Below, piece by piece: positions 47,372 through 55,157 of a stretch of 64,000 bases of DNA. Below the pieces are notes generated by a model that had not been told where the DNA came from, searched no databases, and saw only the letters and a list, made by a program, of their open reading frames with translations. The DNA lies in the NCBI GenBank assembly GCA_947493945.1, contig CANLSR010000009.1, positions 81,636-145,635 on the forward strand, given 5' to 3'. Origin of the DNA: an uncultured bacterium (GTDB lineage: Bacteria > Bacteroidota > Rhodothermia > Rhodothermales > Rubricoccaceae). The position numbers and the translations under genes were made by a program. The stretch's first letter is position 1. Each line of letters begins with the position of its first letter.

Positions 47372-48010
47372 ATGTCTACCTCCCAACCCCGATCCATCGA
47401 AGAGATCGTCGACGAGATCATCGCGTCGACCACGCCTCTCGGCTCGTCCGTCTCGGCCGACCAGCTTGCCGCCAGCTACGGCGTCGTCGGTCCGCAGGAC
47501 TGCGACTACCCGGTCGTCGCCAAGGTCACCTCCACGCCGGTGGATCTCGCCGACTACGAGTCGTTCGAGCCCCTGTTCGACGACCACACCGGCACCTTCT
47601 TGTTCGCCGTCAACCTCATCGAGGAGCGCAAGCTGCCGTCGCTGGCCTACGCCTATGAGGCGTACGGCGACGAGAACGGCCTCGACCGAGCCTACCTCAG
47701 CCGCTTCACGCTCCGGGTCAGCGAACTCCTGACGCTCACCAAGCCCCAGCCCAATGGGATGCCGATCAAGGGCATGGCGGTGACGCTCGGGCTGGAGATC
47801 GCGCCTGAGCCCGACGCACAGGGCGATCCGGTCGTCCGGGTGCGCACCTTCAGCGTGCCGAAGCCCAAGGCTGCACGCCGCGCTCGGATCGCCGACCGCG
47901 TCAAGCCTCCGGTCTCTCGGCCTGCCCAGCGTCCAGCACGCGAGGCGCTCGCCATGAGCGGCGACGGTCACGCAGGCGACGACGGACGCCGACTGGTGGC
48001 CGAGGTCTGA
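47372..48010 (+). CDS. Uncharacterised mobile-element protein
   Basis: A 212-residue soluble protein with an alpha/beta look: N-terminal helix (SIEEIVDEIIAST), then VVGPQDCDYPVVAKVTSTPVDLADYESFEPLFDDH, a strand-rich middle (GTFLFAVNLIEERKLPSLAYAYEAY) and a basic C-terminal tail (PKPKAARRARIADRVKPP). I recognise no family. It lies 120 bases upstream of a DUF932 gene on the same strand, so it may belong to the same plasmid/phage-type module. ATG at 47372. Confidence 0.65.
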   Translation: MSTSQPRSIEEIVDEIIASTTPLGSSVSADQLAASYGVVGPQDCDYPVVAKVTSTPVDLADYESFEPLFDDHTGTFLFAVNLIEERKLPSLAYAYEAYGDENGLDRAYLSRFTLRVSELLTLTKPQPNGMPIKGMAVTLGLEIAPEPDAQGDPVVRVRTFSVPKPKAARRARIADRVKPPVSRPAQRPAREALAMSGDGHAGDDGRRLVAEV

Positions 48011-48130
48011 GCCGACACCATCACGACGCTAACCCACCGAGAGGGGCCGTGCCATCGAGGCGCGGCCCCTCTCTTCGTTTCACCGGGCCCCCGACTACCC
48101 TCGTCGGACGGCCGCACCACACAACACGCT

Positions 48131-49123
48131 ATGGCTACCGCCAACAAGCAGAAGAAGAACACCGCCGAGATCCACGCTGGGGACGGCGCCACGCTCGACG
48201 CCGTCGTACTGGCCGAGAGCACCGGCCAGGTCTCCCACCGCGACATCGGCCAGATCACCGTCACCGACATCGACGGCATCACAATCAACCGGACCAAGTC
48301 CGGGATCAGCCCCTTCGTCCCGATCCTCAAGACGCCGACGTACTCCCAGAACTCTGGCACTCAGTCCGGCTTCGCAGTCGAGATCGAGGACCCCGGCTCG
48401 GAGACCGGCTACAAGCACGTCGGGAACGTGTCGAAGAACTACCTGCTTCTCTCCAACGAGGAAGTCCGAGACCTCGCCGTCGAGATCGCGGTCCAGAGCG
48501 GTCTCCCGTTCAAGGAGTCGCGCATCTTCTGGGACGGCTCCCGGTTCTGCCACATCGTCGACTTCCTGGAGACCGAGGAGATCACGCCCGGCGACGAAGT
48601 CGGGTTGAGCCTCATCACCCGGTCGAGCTACGACAAGAGCTGGCGCTACGAGTCGGCGCTGATGGGCAAGCGGTTCGTGTGCGACAACGGCGCCTTGTCG
48701 GGCGAGTTCTTCGCTCGCGTGTCGTTCAAGCACCTCGCCTCGCAGGGCACGTCCGGGGTCGGCCCCGACGACGGCCCGAAGGAGGAGTCGTGGAAGGAGA
48801 TCGTCCGCCAGGGCATGAGCGTGATCGACCAGGCCCCGGACAACCTCGACCGGTTCGTGACGGGCCTCCGCGCCCTGAAGTCGGCCGAGATGACCGACGT
48901 GCGACTCCGCGAGGTGTGGCGGTCGATCCCCACGGTCGGCGACTCGATCAAGGGCCAGATCATGTCCCGCTACGTCCAGCACGAGGAGCCGACACTGTTC
49001 GGTCTCTTCAACGCTGGGACGTGGCTGTTCAGCCACCGCGAGAAGATGACGGCGGCCGACTTCTCGAACAACGACGTGTTCTCGTCGGCCATGCTCGGCT
49101 ACGCCTTCGAGCACCTGAACTGA
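48131..49123 (+). CDS. DUF932 (phage/plasmid-like) protein
   Basis: A 330-residue protein of the DUF932 family, widespread in plasmids, phages and integrative elements. Features are VGNVSKNYLLLSNEEVRDLAVEIA, CHIVDFLETEEITPGDEVGLSLITRSSYDKSW (family core) and the NGALSGEFFARVSFKHLA block. Its biochemical role is unknown. ATG at 48131. Base composition is lower in GC than the chromosome. Confidence 0.87.
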   Translation: MATANKQKKNTAEIHAGDGATLDAVVLAESTGQVSHRDIGQITVTDIDGITINRTKSGISPFVPILKTPTYSQNSGTQSGFAVEIEDPGSETGYKHVGNVSKNYLLLSNEEVRDLAVEIAVQSGLPFKESRIFWDGSRFCHIVDFLETEEITPGDEVGLSLITRSSYDKSWRYESALMGKRFVCDNGALSGEFFARVSFKHLASQGTSGVGPDDGPKEESWKEIVRQGMSVIDQAPDNLDRFVTGLRALKSAEMTDVRLREVWRSIPTVGDSIKGQIMSRYVQHEEPTLFGLFNAGTWLFSHREKMTAADFSNNDVFSSAMLGYAFEHLN

Positions 49124-49206
49124 GACACGCCCTCCCGCCGACTCCACCGGAGCCCCCGTAGCACGTCGCGGCGGGGGCTCTTCGCTTTCACACCACTCCG
49201 ATTCCC

Positions 49207-49452
49207 ATGAACAAACCCGAGAGACAGACCAAACCCAGAGACCCGAGACGACGCCGGGAGCTTCCACCGAACGTCGTGCCGATCCGCTCCTTCCTGGAGG
49301 TCCAGCGCTTGATGCGCCGTCTGGACATGACCCCGGCCGAGTGTCTCGACCTGCTGGCCGGAGCGCTCGCAGACCTGGAACGCCAGGTCACGGAGTACGA
49401 CGACCAGCTCGGGTTCGATCATCCGGCCTGGACGGTTGGCAAACGAGCCTGA
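49207..49452 (+). CDS. Small hypothetical protein
   Basis: An 81-residue protein with a basic Arg/Pro-rich N terminus (first 22 residues) and a helical remainder (FLEVQRLMRRLDMTPAECLDLLAGALADLERQVTEYDD). No family recognised. It is downstream of the DUF932 gene by 83 bases on the same strand. Confidence 0.5.
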   Translation: MNKPERQTKPRDPRRRRELPPNVVPIRSFLEVQRLMRRLDMTPAECLDLLAGALADLERQVTEYDDQLGFDHPAWTVGKRA

Positions 49453-49515
49453 CGGCTCCCGCCAGCGCCCCGGGACGACGCACTCAGCGGGGTCCCGGGG
49501 CGGCAGCAGGAGCGG

Positions 49516-49776
49516 CTAGGACGCACCAGGCAACTCCGCCGTCAGCTCGGCCATCAGGACCTCAGGAGCCACCCCGAGCGCTCGGGCCACCCGGATGAAC
49601 ACGTCGAGCGACGGCTGATGAATGCCGCGCTCCATCATGCTCACGTAGGTCCGGTCGATCTCGGCAGCCCCGGCCAGCTTCTCCTGTGAGAGTTGGAGGC
49701 CATCCCGGCGTCGCTTGAGCACGGTCCCGAAGGATCGCGCCACCGGGCTGAGGCCGTCGTGAGCAACTCGGGACAT
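49516..49776 (-). CDS. XRE-family transcriptional regulator
   Basis: An 86-residue single-domain repressor with a typical helix-turn-helix (about residues 17-72: LSQEKLAGAAEIDRTYVSMMERGIHQPSLDVFIRVARALGV). Such proteins control restriction-modification or phage genes. It starts at ATG 49776, next to an inverted-repeat array (49801-49845) that is a plausible operator, and is divergent from the lipoprotein gene at 49,905. Confidence 0.85.
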   Translation of the reverse strand: MSRVAHDGLSPVARSFGTVLKRRRDGLQLSQEKLAGAAEIDRTYVSMMERGIHQPSLDVFIRVARALGVAPEVLMAELTAELPGAS

Positions 49777-49800
49777 GCCCGGAGTCTGCCTCCGCTACAA

Positions 49801-49845
49801 GCTCACCTCTACGGAGTAAACTCTACAAAGGTGAGCATCCTCTAC
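49801..49845. promoter_or_regulatory. Inverted and direct repeats next to the XRE gene
   Basis: GCTCACCT (49801-49808) and AGGTGAGC (49829-49836) are perfect inverted repeats, with CTCTAC repeated three times (49807, 49821, 49840). The array lies in the 128-base divergent gap between the XRE gene and the lipoprotein gene, so it is probably the XRE operator. Confidence 0.55.
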
Positions 49846-49904
49846 AGCCCTTGATGGTCAGTCCCAGTCATTCGGAGACGAACCGTCGCACCTCAACCAG
49901 ACTC

Positions 49905-50327
49905 ATGGCAAACAAGCTCAGCGTTCTGCTCATCGGAGCGGCCTTCTCGCTCATCGCCTGCCAAAGCGACTCGGCCCCAGAGCCCATTGACCCGATGCGT
50001 CCCGTCGAAGCGACGGCGGAGATGCCGGGCTTCGGGTTCAGGATGCTAGACCCGGAATCCGACTACGGCTACTACGTCGACCTAGTCAACAGCAGCGACC
50101 GGCCCGCCAAGTTCACTGTTGAGAAGTCCTACCACAACTCAGATCTAGGTCGTCCAACACAGGTGGTTTGCCTTGCGCCTGGAGAGACGGCGCGAGTCGG
50201 TGGATACCCGCATGACAACATGATCACATCACTCGGCCAAGAGCTTCGAGCCGAGATCGAGGATTACGCCGTGGTCGGCCGCTACTACGTGGAGGACTGC
50301 TACCCCTCGCGCCTACAGGACCATTGA
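49905..50327 (+). CDS. Small lipoprotein
   Basis: A 140-residue protein with a lipoprotein signal (LLIGAAFSLIAC; Cys about residue 19). The mature part of about 120 residues is probably a small beta-domain (YYVDLVNSSDRPAKFTVEKSY, then CLAPGETARVGG, then YAVVGRYYVEDCYPS) with two cysteines that may form a disulphide. Family not recognised. ATG at 49905 is chosen because the signal peptide begins there. Its end overlaps the convergent gene at 50,313 by 15 bases. Confidence 0.6.
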   Translation: MANKLSVLLIGAAFSLIACQSDSAPEPIDPMRPVEATAEMPGFGFRMLDPESDYGYYVDLVNSSDRPAKFTVEKSYHNSDLGRPTQVVCLAPGETARVGGYPHDNMITSLGQELRAEIEDYAVVGRYYVEDCYPSRLQDH

Positions 50328-50750
50328 TCCCGACTGACGCCCGGTCGACCGCCGAGGTGGACGTTTGCACGGTGCCGGGTGAGACAGTTGCTGAGGGGCG
50401 ACCCACTCAAACCTCATCTGGCCGTTCGAGCTTTGTCTCACCAACTGGCCGACTTTCCCGTCCAGGAGCAAGCGAGGTTCTCCCCTCGGCATCGACCAGC
50501 GGTCAGACTCTGCCCACCGCCGGGCTCCTAGAGGCCTATAGCGCGCGCGGAACTGGTGCAGCAGCCTGCCCGCAACTCGGTAAGTGCCGTAGGCTCCCGG
50601 CGAGAGATAGTGAGTCCCAGAGAGATCTGAGATGAGAGAGACGGCGTCGTCACGGGTCAGGCTGCCTCGCCCACACAAGCGATGGAGGAGGGCATCGGCG
50701 ACCGCGTGGGCAGAGGGCAGAGGCCGGTCGGGGGTCATGAGATCAGTCAT
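50313..50750 (-). CDS. Hypothetical protein downstream of a RepA-like ATPase
   Basis: A 145-residue basic protein (SAHAVADALLHRLCGRGSLTRDDAVSLISDLSGTHYLSPGAYGTYRVAGRLLHQFRARY...). The first half resembles a compact helical DNA- or RNA-binding module, but I do not recognise a family. It follows the RepA-like ATPase by 58 bases on the same strand, with a strong inverted repeat in the gap. ATG at 50750 or 50738 could be used. Confidence 0.55.
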   Translation of the reverse strand: MTDLMTPDRPLPSAHAVADALLHRLCGRGSLTRDDAVSLISDLSGTHYLSPGAYGTYRVAGRLLHQFRARYRPLGARRWAESDRWSMPRGEPRLLLDGKVGQLVRQSSNGQMRFEWVAPQQLSHPAPCKRPPRRSTGRQSGSMVL

Positions 50751-50792
50751 CGGTCGAAGGGGTAGGGGTGGATGTGATATCTGTCTCCTTGC

Positions 50793-50838
50793 CTTCCTTC
50801 CCTTCCCGCTACCCTAATGGCCCGGGAAGGGAAGGAAG
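50793..50838. repeat. 16-bp perfect inverted repeat at the end of the ATPase gene
   Basis: CTTCCTTCCCTTCCCG (50793-50808) and CGGGAAGGGAAGGAAG (50823-50838) are perfect inverted repeats around a 14-base loop. The right arm lies in the last codons of the ATPase gene and the loop contains its stop. It can act as a terminator or attenuator for the minus-strand transcript. Confidence 0.7.
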
Positions 50839-51966
50839 CTCAGGAGTCGGATCGGCGATGGTCCACGACCCCTGGTGAGAGACCGCGAGACCACGAGCCG
50901 ACAACTCCGAGAGGTGGTTGGAGATCGTCTTGCTCTTGAGGCCCCGGTGCTCTGCTAGATCCGCGACGGGAACAGGGCGCCCGGGGTCTCCCGTCAGCTC
51001 CCGGAGCGCGTCCAGCGTCAAGTCAACGGGGCTCACCTTCTCTCCCACGGCCGGTCGCTTAGGTGCGTCGACCAGCCGGAAGGCGACCGACGGCTTGAAG
51101 TCATCGCTGTCGCCGCCGACAAAGTCGACGGCATAGTGGACCGGCTCGGTCTTCCGAGCGAAGTTGGCCTTGTGGTGGTCGAGGCGGATCACGTCGCGAT
51201 CCTCCTTCGTCGCCGAGAGGCCAAGCGATGACCGGACGAGGTTGTGCTTGAACGCGGACCCGAAAGCCGACGCCGAAGTCTCGCCCGACGCCGCCCGTTT
51301 GGAGACGTGGTCGAGGGCGAGCACGGTAGTGCCCCAGCCGTTCAGACCCCGCATCAACTTGACCGTGTCCTGCGAGGCGCTCACGTCGACCCCGATGGCC
51401 CCCGCGCTCAGCGAGTCAAGCACGGCCAGCACGACGCCGTGCGTCTCGACGATGGCGCGCACGTCGGCCGCCACCGCCGGGTCGCCCACCGACTTCGACG
51501 GGGCGTAGTAGAGGAGGCCGTCGGGGGGGCGGTCGAGCCCGAAGCCACGCGCGACCTGCCACGCCCGACGCTCGATCTCCTCTCGGCCGAGGTCCTCGGC
51601 GTCGATCCAGAGCACGGGGCCGCGCCTGACCTCGCGGCCGAAGAACGCTCGGCCCGTGACGACGCAGAGCGCGAGCAGGAGCGCCCAGTACGACTTCCCG
51701 CTCCCACCGTGTCCGAAGAGGATGGTCGCGTACCCCTGGGGTAGCCAGTCCTCAACGAGGAACGGCCGAGGCGGAGGCTCGTCGCCCTGTCCGATCAGGA
51801 CGGCTTTCTTGGCCCGAGCGGCCCTGCGCCTCTCTTCTTTCTTCCGGGTTTCGGTCCGGCTCTTGGCCGTCGCCTCGTCCAGGAATGCGTAGTCGTCGAC
51901 GGCGTCGACCGAACCGTCCCCGCTTGGCGCGGGACGGATCATGGGTTCTGTGTTGCTCATGCCCAT
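50809..51966 (-). CDS. RepA-like AAA/RecA-fold ATPase
   Basis: A 385-residue P-loop ATPase of the AAA_25/RepA-RadA type. The Walker A motif is GHGGSGKSYWALLLAL, Walker B-like residues are in GPVLWIDAEDLGREEI and LAVLDSLSA, and TTVLALDHVSKRA provides the sensor. A C-terminal winged-helix domain is suggested by PVPVADLAEHRGLKSKTISNHLSELSARGLAV. This resembles hexameric replicative helicases of plasmids and integrative elements. It starts at ATG 51966 or 51960, overlaps the preceding gene by 10 bases, and lies in a three- or four-gene minus-strand operon. Confidence 0.8.
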   Translation of the reverse strand: MGMSNTEPMIRPAPSGDGSVDAVDDYAFLDEATAKSRTETRKKEERRRAARAKKAVLIGQGDEPPPRPFLVEDWLPQGYATILFGHGGSGKSYWALLLALCVVTGRAFFGREVRRGPVLWIDAEDLGREEIERRAWQVARGFGLDRPPDGLLYYAPSKSVGDPAVAADVRAIVETHGVVLAVLDSLSAGAIGVDVSASQDTVKLMRGLNGWGTTVLALDHVSKRAASGETSASAFGSAFKHNLVRSSLGLSATKEDRDVIRLDHHKANFARKTEPVHYAVDFVGGDSDDFKPSVAFRLVDAPKRPAVGEKVSPVDLTLDALRELTGDPGRPVPVADLAEHRGLKSKTISNHLSELSARGLAVSHQGSWTIADPTPELPSLPGPLG

Positions 51967-52352
51967 ACCCGCTTGGCCCTAAAGTGCAGCCTGTGACTAC
52001 TGCGGCTGGTCCTATAGCCAGACCAGCTTGGGGTGCGCCGGTCCCATTCGCGGAGGTGCCACCGCTGGGCGCCGTGTTGGTACTCGACGACCGATTCGTA
52101 GTGGTAGTCGTTGAGGTGGCTCAGAACGCTCGTGTCGATCGTCCAGCCCCCATCCCCGTTTGGATTGACGAACTCGTCGTCGTAGGCCCCGCGGAGCAAC
52201 CGGACCGCATCGATCTGGTAGAGGACCCTCTCCGCCTGGAGGACGCGCATGAGGAGGCACGCGGCGTGACGTGAGCGCCGGGACGGGTCCTGTGGTGGGG
52301 GCTCCCAATCGACCTCTCGTTTGACTCGGGCCCAGTCGACTACACCGATCAT
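51957..52352 (-). CDS. Hypothetical protein between HTH and ATPase genes
   Basis: A 131-residue protein with a probable alpha/beta fold (HAACLLMRVLQAERVLYQIDAVRLLRGAYDDEFV) and an aromatic-rich second half (YHYESVVEYQHGAQRWHL). No family recognised. Its ATG overlaps the stop of the upstream HTH gene (ATGA), and its end overlaps the ATPase start, so translation of the three genes is coupled. Confidence 0.6.
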   Translation of the reverse strand: MIGVVDWARVKREVDWEPPPQDPSRRSRHAACLLMRVLQAERVLYQIDAVRLLRGAYDDEFVNPNGDGGWTIDTSVLSHLNDYHYESVVEYQHGAQRWHLREWDRRTPSWSGYRTSRSSHRLHFRAKRVWA

Positions 52353-52594
52353 GCCTCACCCCGCCCGGTGGCAAAGCTCTCGACGAACTGGTCGAGACGG
52401 TGGCGGTCGTAGAGGAGCCGTCCGCCAAGACGGGACGGGCCGATCTGGTCGCGGTGGCGACGGAGGGTCGAGACGCTGACGCCGATGTAGTCGGCGGCCT
52501 CTTGGGGAGAGAGCCAGCGGGCCGACATCGTCCCCCGGTGGGAGGCGTCGGCGGGGGCGGAGCGGTCTCGCTCCGGGGTCTGAGAATCGCGCAT
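52349..52594 (-). CDS. Excisionase-type helix-turn-helix protein
   Basis: An 81-residue DNA-binding protein with an HTH_17/excisionase motif (SARWLSPQEAADYIGVSVSTLRRHRDQIGPSRLGGRLLYDRHRLDQFVESF). It is the first gene of the coupled minus-strand operon HTH-unknown-ATPase. ATG at 52594-52592, or the internal ATG of MSARWLS, may be the start. It is divergent from hsdM across 235 bases. Confidence 0.78.
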   Translation of the reverse strand: MRDSQTPERDRSAPADASHRGTMSARWLSPQEAADYIGVSVSTLRRHRDQIGPSRLGGRLLYDRHRLDQFVESFATGRGEA

Positions 52595-52829
52595 GGGTGT
52601 GCGGCTAGTGGGAAAGAATCGCGCCTTGTGGCAGACGCACTCAGCTCGGTAGGGAGCGGTGCTGGATTCTCCCGGGCCGCAAGGCCCTTCGGATCTCGTC
52701 GCGGCGGCGGGCCGTCGCGGGGGCCTATCTCGGTCACCCGCACCAATGATAGCGCACCGGCGCCCGTCGAGCAAATCAACGCGCTCGTTCCGGGTACTTT
52801 GAAGGCGACCACTTAGGACACTCTCGACC

Positions 52830-55157
52830 TTGGACCACGCCCAGTTTTCCCGCCTCGTCTCGTTCATTTGGGGGATTGCAGACGATGTGCTCCGCGACGT
52901 ATACGTCCGCGGCAAGTACCGCGACGTGATCCTCCCGATGATCGTCATCCGACGGCTCGACGCAGTCCTAGAGCCCACGAAGGCCGAGGTTCTGAAGAAG
53001 GCGGCGTGGCTCGACGAGGTCGGGATCGCGAACCAGGACGCTCCGCTGAAGGAAGCTGCGGGACAGGCCTTCTACAATGCGTCCCGGTTCACCCTCAGAG
53101 ACCTCCGGGGGAAGGGAAAGGCCCAGCAGTTACGGGACGACTTCGTCGCCTACCTCGACGGGTTCAGCCCGAACGTCCAGGAGATCTTGGGCAAGTTCAA
53201 GTTCCGCAATCAGATCGGGACGCTCGTCGACGCCGACGTGCTCGGAGCGCTCATCGAGAAGTTCCTCGACCACGACGTCAACCTCTCTCCGGAGCCGGTC
53301 TACGACTCGGACGGGAGGCTCAGGCTCCCAGGCCTCGACAATCACTCGATGGGGACCGTCTTCGAGGAGTTGATCCGGCGGTTCAACGAGGAGAACAACG
53401 AGGAGGCTGGCGAGCACTTCACGCCGCGCGACGTGGTCACGCTCATGGCGGACCTCGTGCTCCAGCCGGTGGCAGACCAGATCAAGGACGCGACATACAC
53501 GGTCTACGACGGGGCGTGCGGGACGGGCGGGATGCTCACGCTCGCGGAGGCGCGCCTGATCGAGATCGCCGAGGACCACGGCCGGAACGTGTCGGTCCAC
53601 CTCTACGGTCAGGAGAGCCAGCCGGAGACGTACGCGATCACGAAGGCGGACCTCCTCCTGAAGGGCGAGGGCGAGGAGGCCGAGAACTTCGCGAACGGCT
53701 CGACGCTCTCGGCCGACGGCTTCTCATCCATGGAGTTCGACTTCATGCTCTCCAACCCCCCGTACGGGAAGAGCTGGTCGACGGACCTCGACCGGATGGG
53801 GGGCAAGAAGGATCTCACTGACCCGCGGTTCGTGGTCGAACACGACGACGAGGATGACTTCTCGCTCATCACGAGGTCCTCCGACGGCCAGCTCATGTTC
53901 CTCGCCAACAAGCTGGCGAAGATGAAGGACACCCTGCTTGGGAGCCGGATCGCCGAGGTCCACAACGGGTCGGCCCTGTTCACGGGCGACGCCGGGCAGG
54001 GCGAGAGCAACGTCCGCCGGTGGGTCATAGAGAACGACTGGTTGGAGGCCATCGTGGCGCTCCCGCTCAACATCTTCTACAACACCGGGATCGCAACGTA
54101 CATCTGGATCCTCTCGAACCGGAAGGCCGAGAACCGCCGGGGGAAGGTCCAGCTCATCGACGCGACGGAGTGGTCCCGGCCCCTCCGCAAGAACCTCGGC
54201 CAGAAGAACTGCGAGCTGTCGCCCAGCGACGCGCAGCGCATCGTGCGGGCCTTCCTCGCGTTCGAGGAGACCGAGCACTCTCGGATCTTCGACAACGCGC
54301 ACTTCGGGTACTGGAAGGTCGTCGTCGAGCGCCCGCTTCGGCTCAGGAGCCGGTTCACGAAGAAGGCCGTCGAAGGGCTCCGGTTCGCCTCCGGCGACGA
54401 GGAGGTCCGGCGGGAGATCTACGCCGAGTTCGGGGAAGACCTCTACGAGAGGTTCGGGTCTGTCCGTAAAGCCTTGGAGGCCGTCCTCGACGGCGACCCG
54501 AACGACGGGGAGGGCGACGACGAGGGAGGCACGCCGCCTGCCAAGGTGACGGCAGCCCAACGTAAGAAGCTGCTCGATCCGAAGAAATGGGAGGCTGACC
54601 GTCGCCTCCTCCAACTTGGCCGCCAGCTCCACGAGTCGATCGGTGACCGGGAGTTCGACGACCACAACGACTTCCGAGACCTCACCGAGGCGGCGCTCAC
54701 GCGGTCGGGAACGAAGACCTCGAAGCCCGAACGGAAGGCGATCTGGGACGCGATGAGCTGGCGCGACGAGGGCGCCGCCCGGGTCATCAAGAAGGTTCAC
54801 AAGAAGGGGGCCGAGGCCGACCCCATCCGGGGTCTCTTCGAGCACGAGATCGACGGACGGCCCGCTGTCGTCGAGTACGAGCCCGACGCCGACCTCCGCG
54901 ACACGGAGCAGGTCCCGCTCCTCGAAGAGGGAGGGGTCGAGGCGTTCGTCCGACGCGAAGTGCTCCCTTACGTCCCGGACGCGTGGGTGGACGAGGGCAA
55001 GACGAAGGTGGGCTACGAGGTCTCGTTCAACCGGGTGTTCTACAAGCCCCCGGTGCTCCGCTCGCTCGCCGAGATTAGAAAGGACATCGAAGACCTGGAG
55101 GACGAGACCGACGGCCTGTTGGAAGAGGTCTTGGTCGAGACACGAGAGGAGGCATGA
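52830..55157 (+). CDS. hsdM: Type I restriction-modification system, methyltransferase subunit HsdM
   Basis: A 775-residue N6-adenine methyltransferase. The HsdM N-terminal helical domain is at about residues 1-150 (ISDVLRDVYVRGKYRDVILPMIVIRRLD-like block), the AdoMet-binding motif I is VYDGACGTGGMLTLAEA (about residue 225), and the catalytic motif IV is NPPYGKSW (about residue 308). A C-terminal extension of 200 residues beyond the usual ~500 is typical of the longer HsdM subgroup. TTG at 52830 is the start. Its stop overlaps the ATG of the AlbA/GHKL gene (ATGA). First gene of the restriction operon. Confidence 0.93.
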   Translation: MDHAQFSRLVSFIWGIADDVLRDVYVRGKYRDVILPMIVIRRLDAVLEPTKAEVLKKAAWLDEVGIANQDAPLKEAAGQAFYNASRFTLRDLRGKGKAQQLRDDFVAYLDGFSPNVQEILGKFKFRNQIGTLVDADVLGALIEKFLDHDVNLSPEPVYDSDGRLRLPGLDNHSMGTVFEELIRRFNEENNEEAGEHFTPRDVVTLMADLVLQPVADQIKDATYTVYDGACGTGGMLTLAEARLIEIAEDHGRNVSVHLYGQESQPETYAITKADLLLKGEGEEAENFANGSTLSADGFSSMEFDFMLSNPPYGKSWSTDLDRMGGKKDLTDPRFVVEHDDEDDFSLITRSSDGQLMFLANKLAKMKDTLLGSRIAEVHNGSALFTGDAGQGESNVRRWVIENDWLEAIVALPLNIFYNTGIATYIWILSNRKAENRRGKVQLIDATEWSRPLRKNLGQKNCELSPSDAQRIVRAFLAFEETEHSRIFDNAHFGYWKVVVERPLRLRSRFTKKAVEGLRFASGDEEVRREIYAEFGEDLYERFGSVRKALEAVLDGDPNDGEGDDEGGTPPAKVTAAQRKKLLDPKKWEADRRLLQLGRQLHESIGDREFDDHNDFRDLTEAALTRSGTKTSKPERKAIWDAMSWRDEGAARVIKKVHKKGAEADPIRGLFEHEIDGRPAVVEYEPDADLRDTEQVPLLEEGGVEAFVRREVLPYVPDAWVDEGKTKVGYEVSFNRVFYKPPVLRSLAEIRKDIEDLEDETDGLLEEVLVETREEA

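Noticed and set aside
50324..50635. Plus-strand frame opposite the hypothetical protein at 50,313
   Set aside because: Ser/Thr/Pro-rich and unstructured; the minus-strand frame has better protein-like composition and operon context.
52012..52812. Minus-strand frame upstream of hsdM
   Set aside because: Overlaps the coupled HTH/unknown genes in another frame and has low-complexity Pro/Ser/Arg content.
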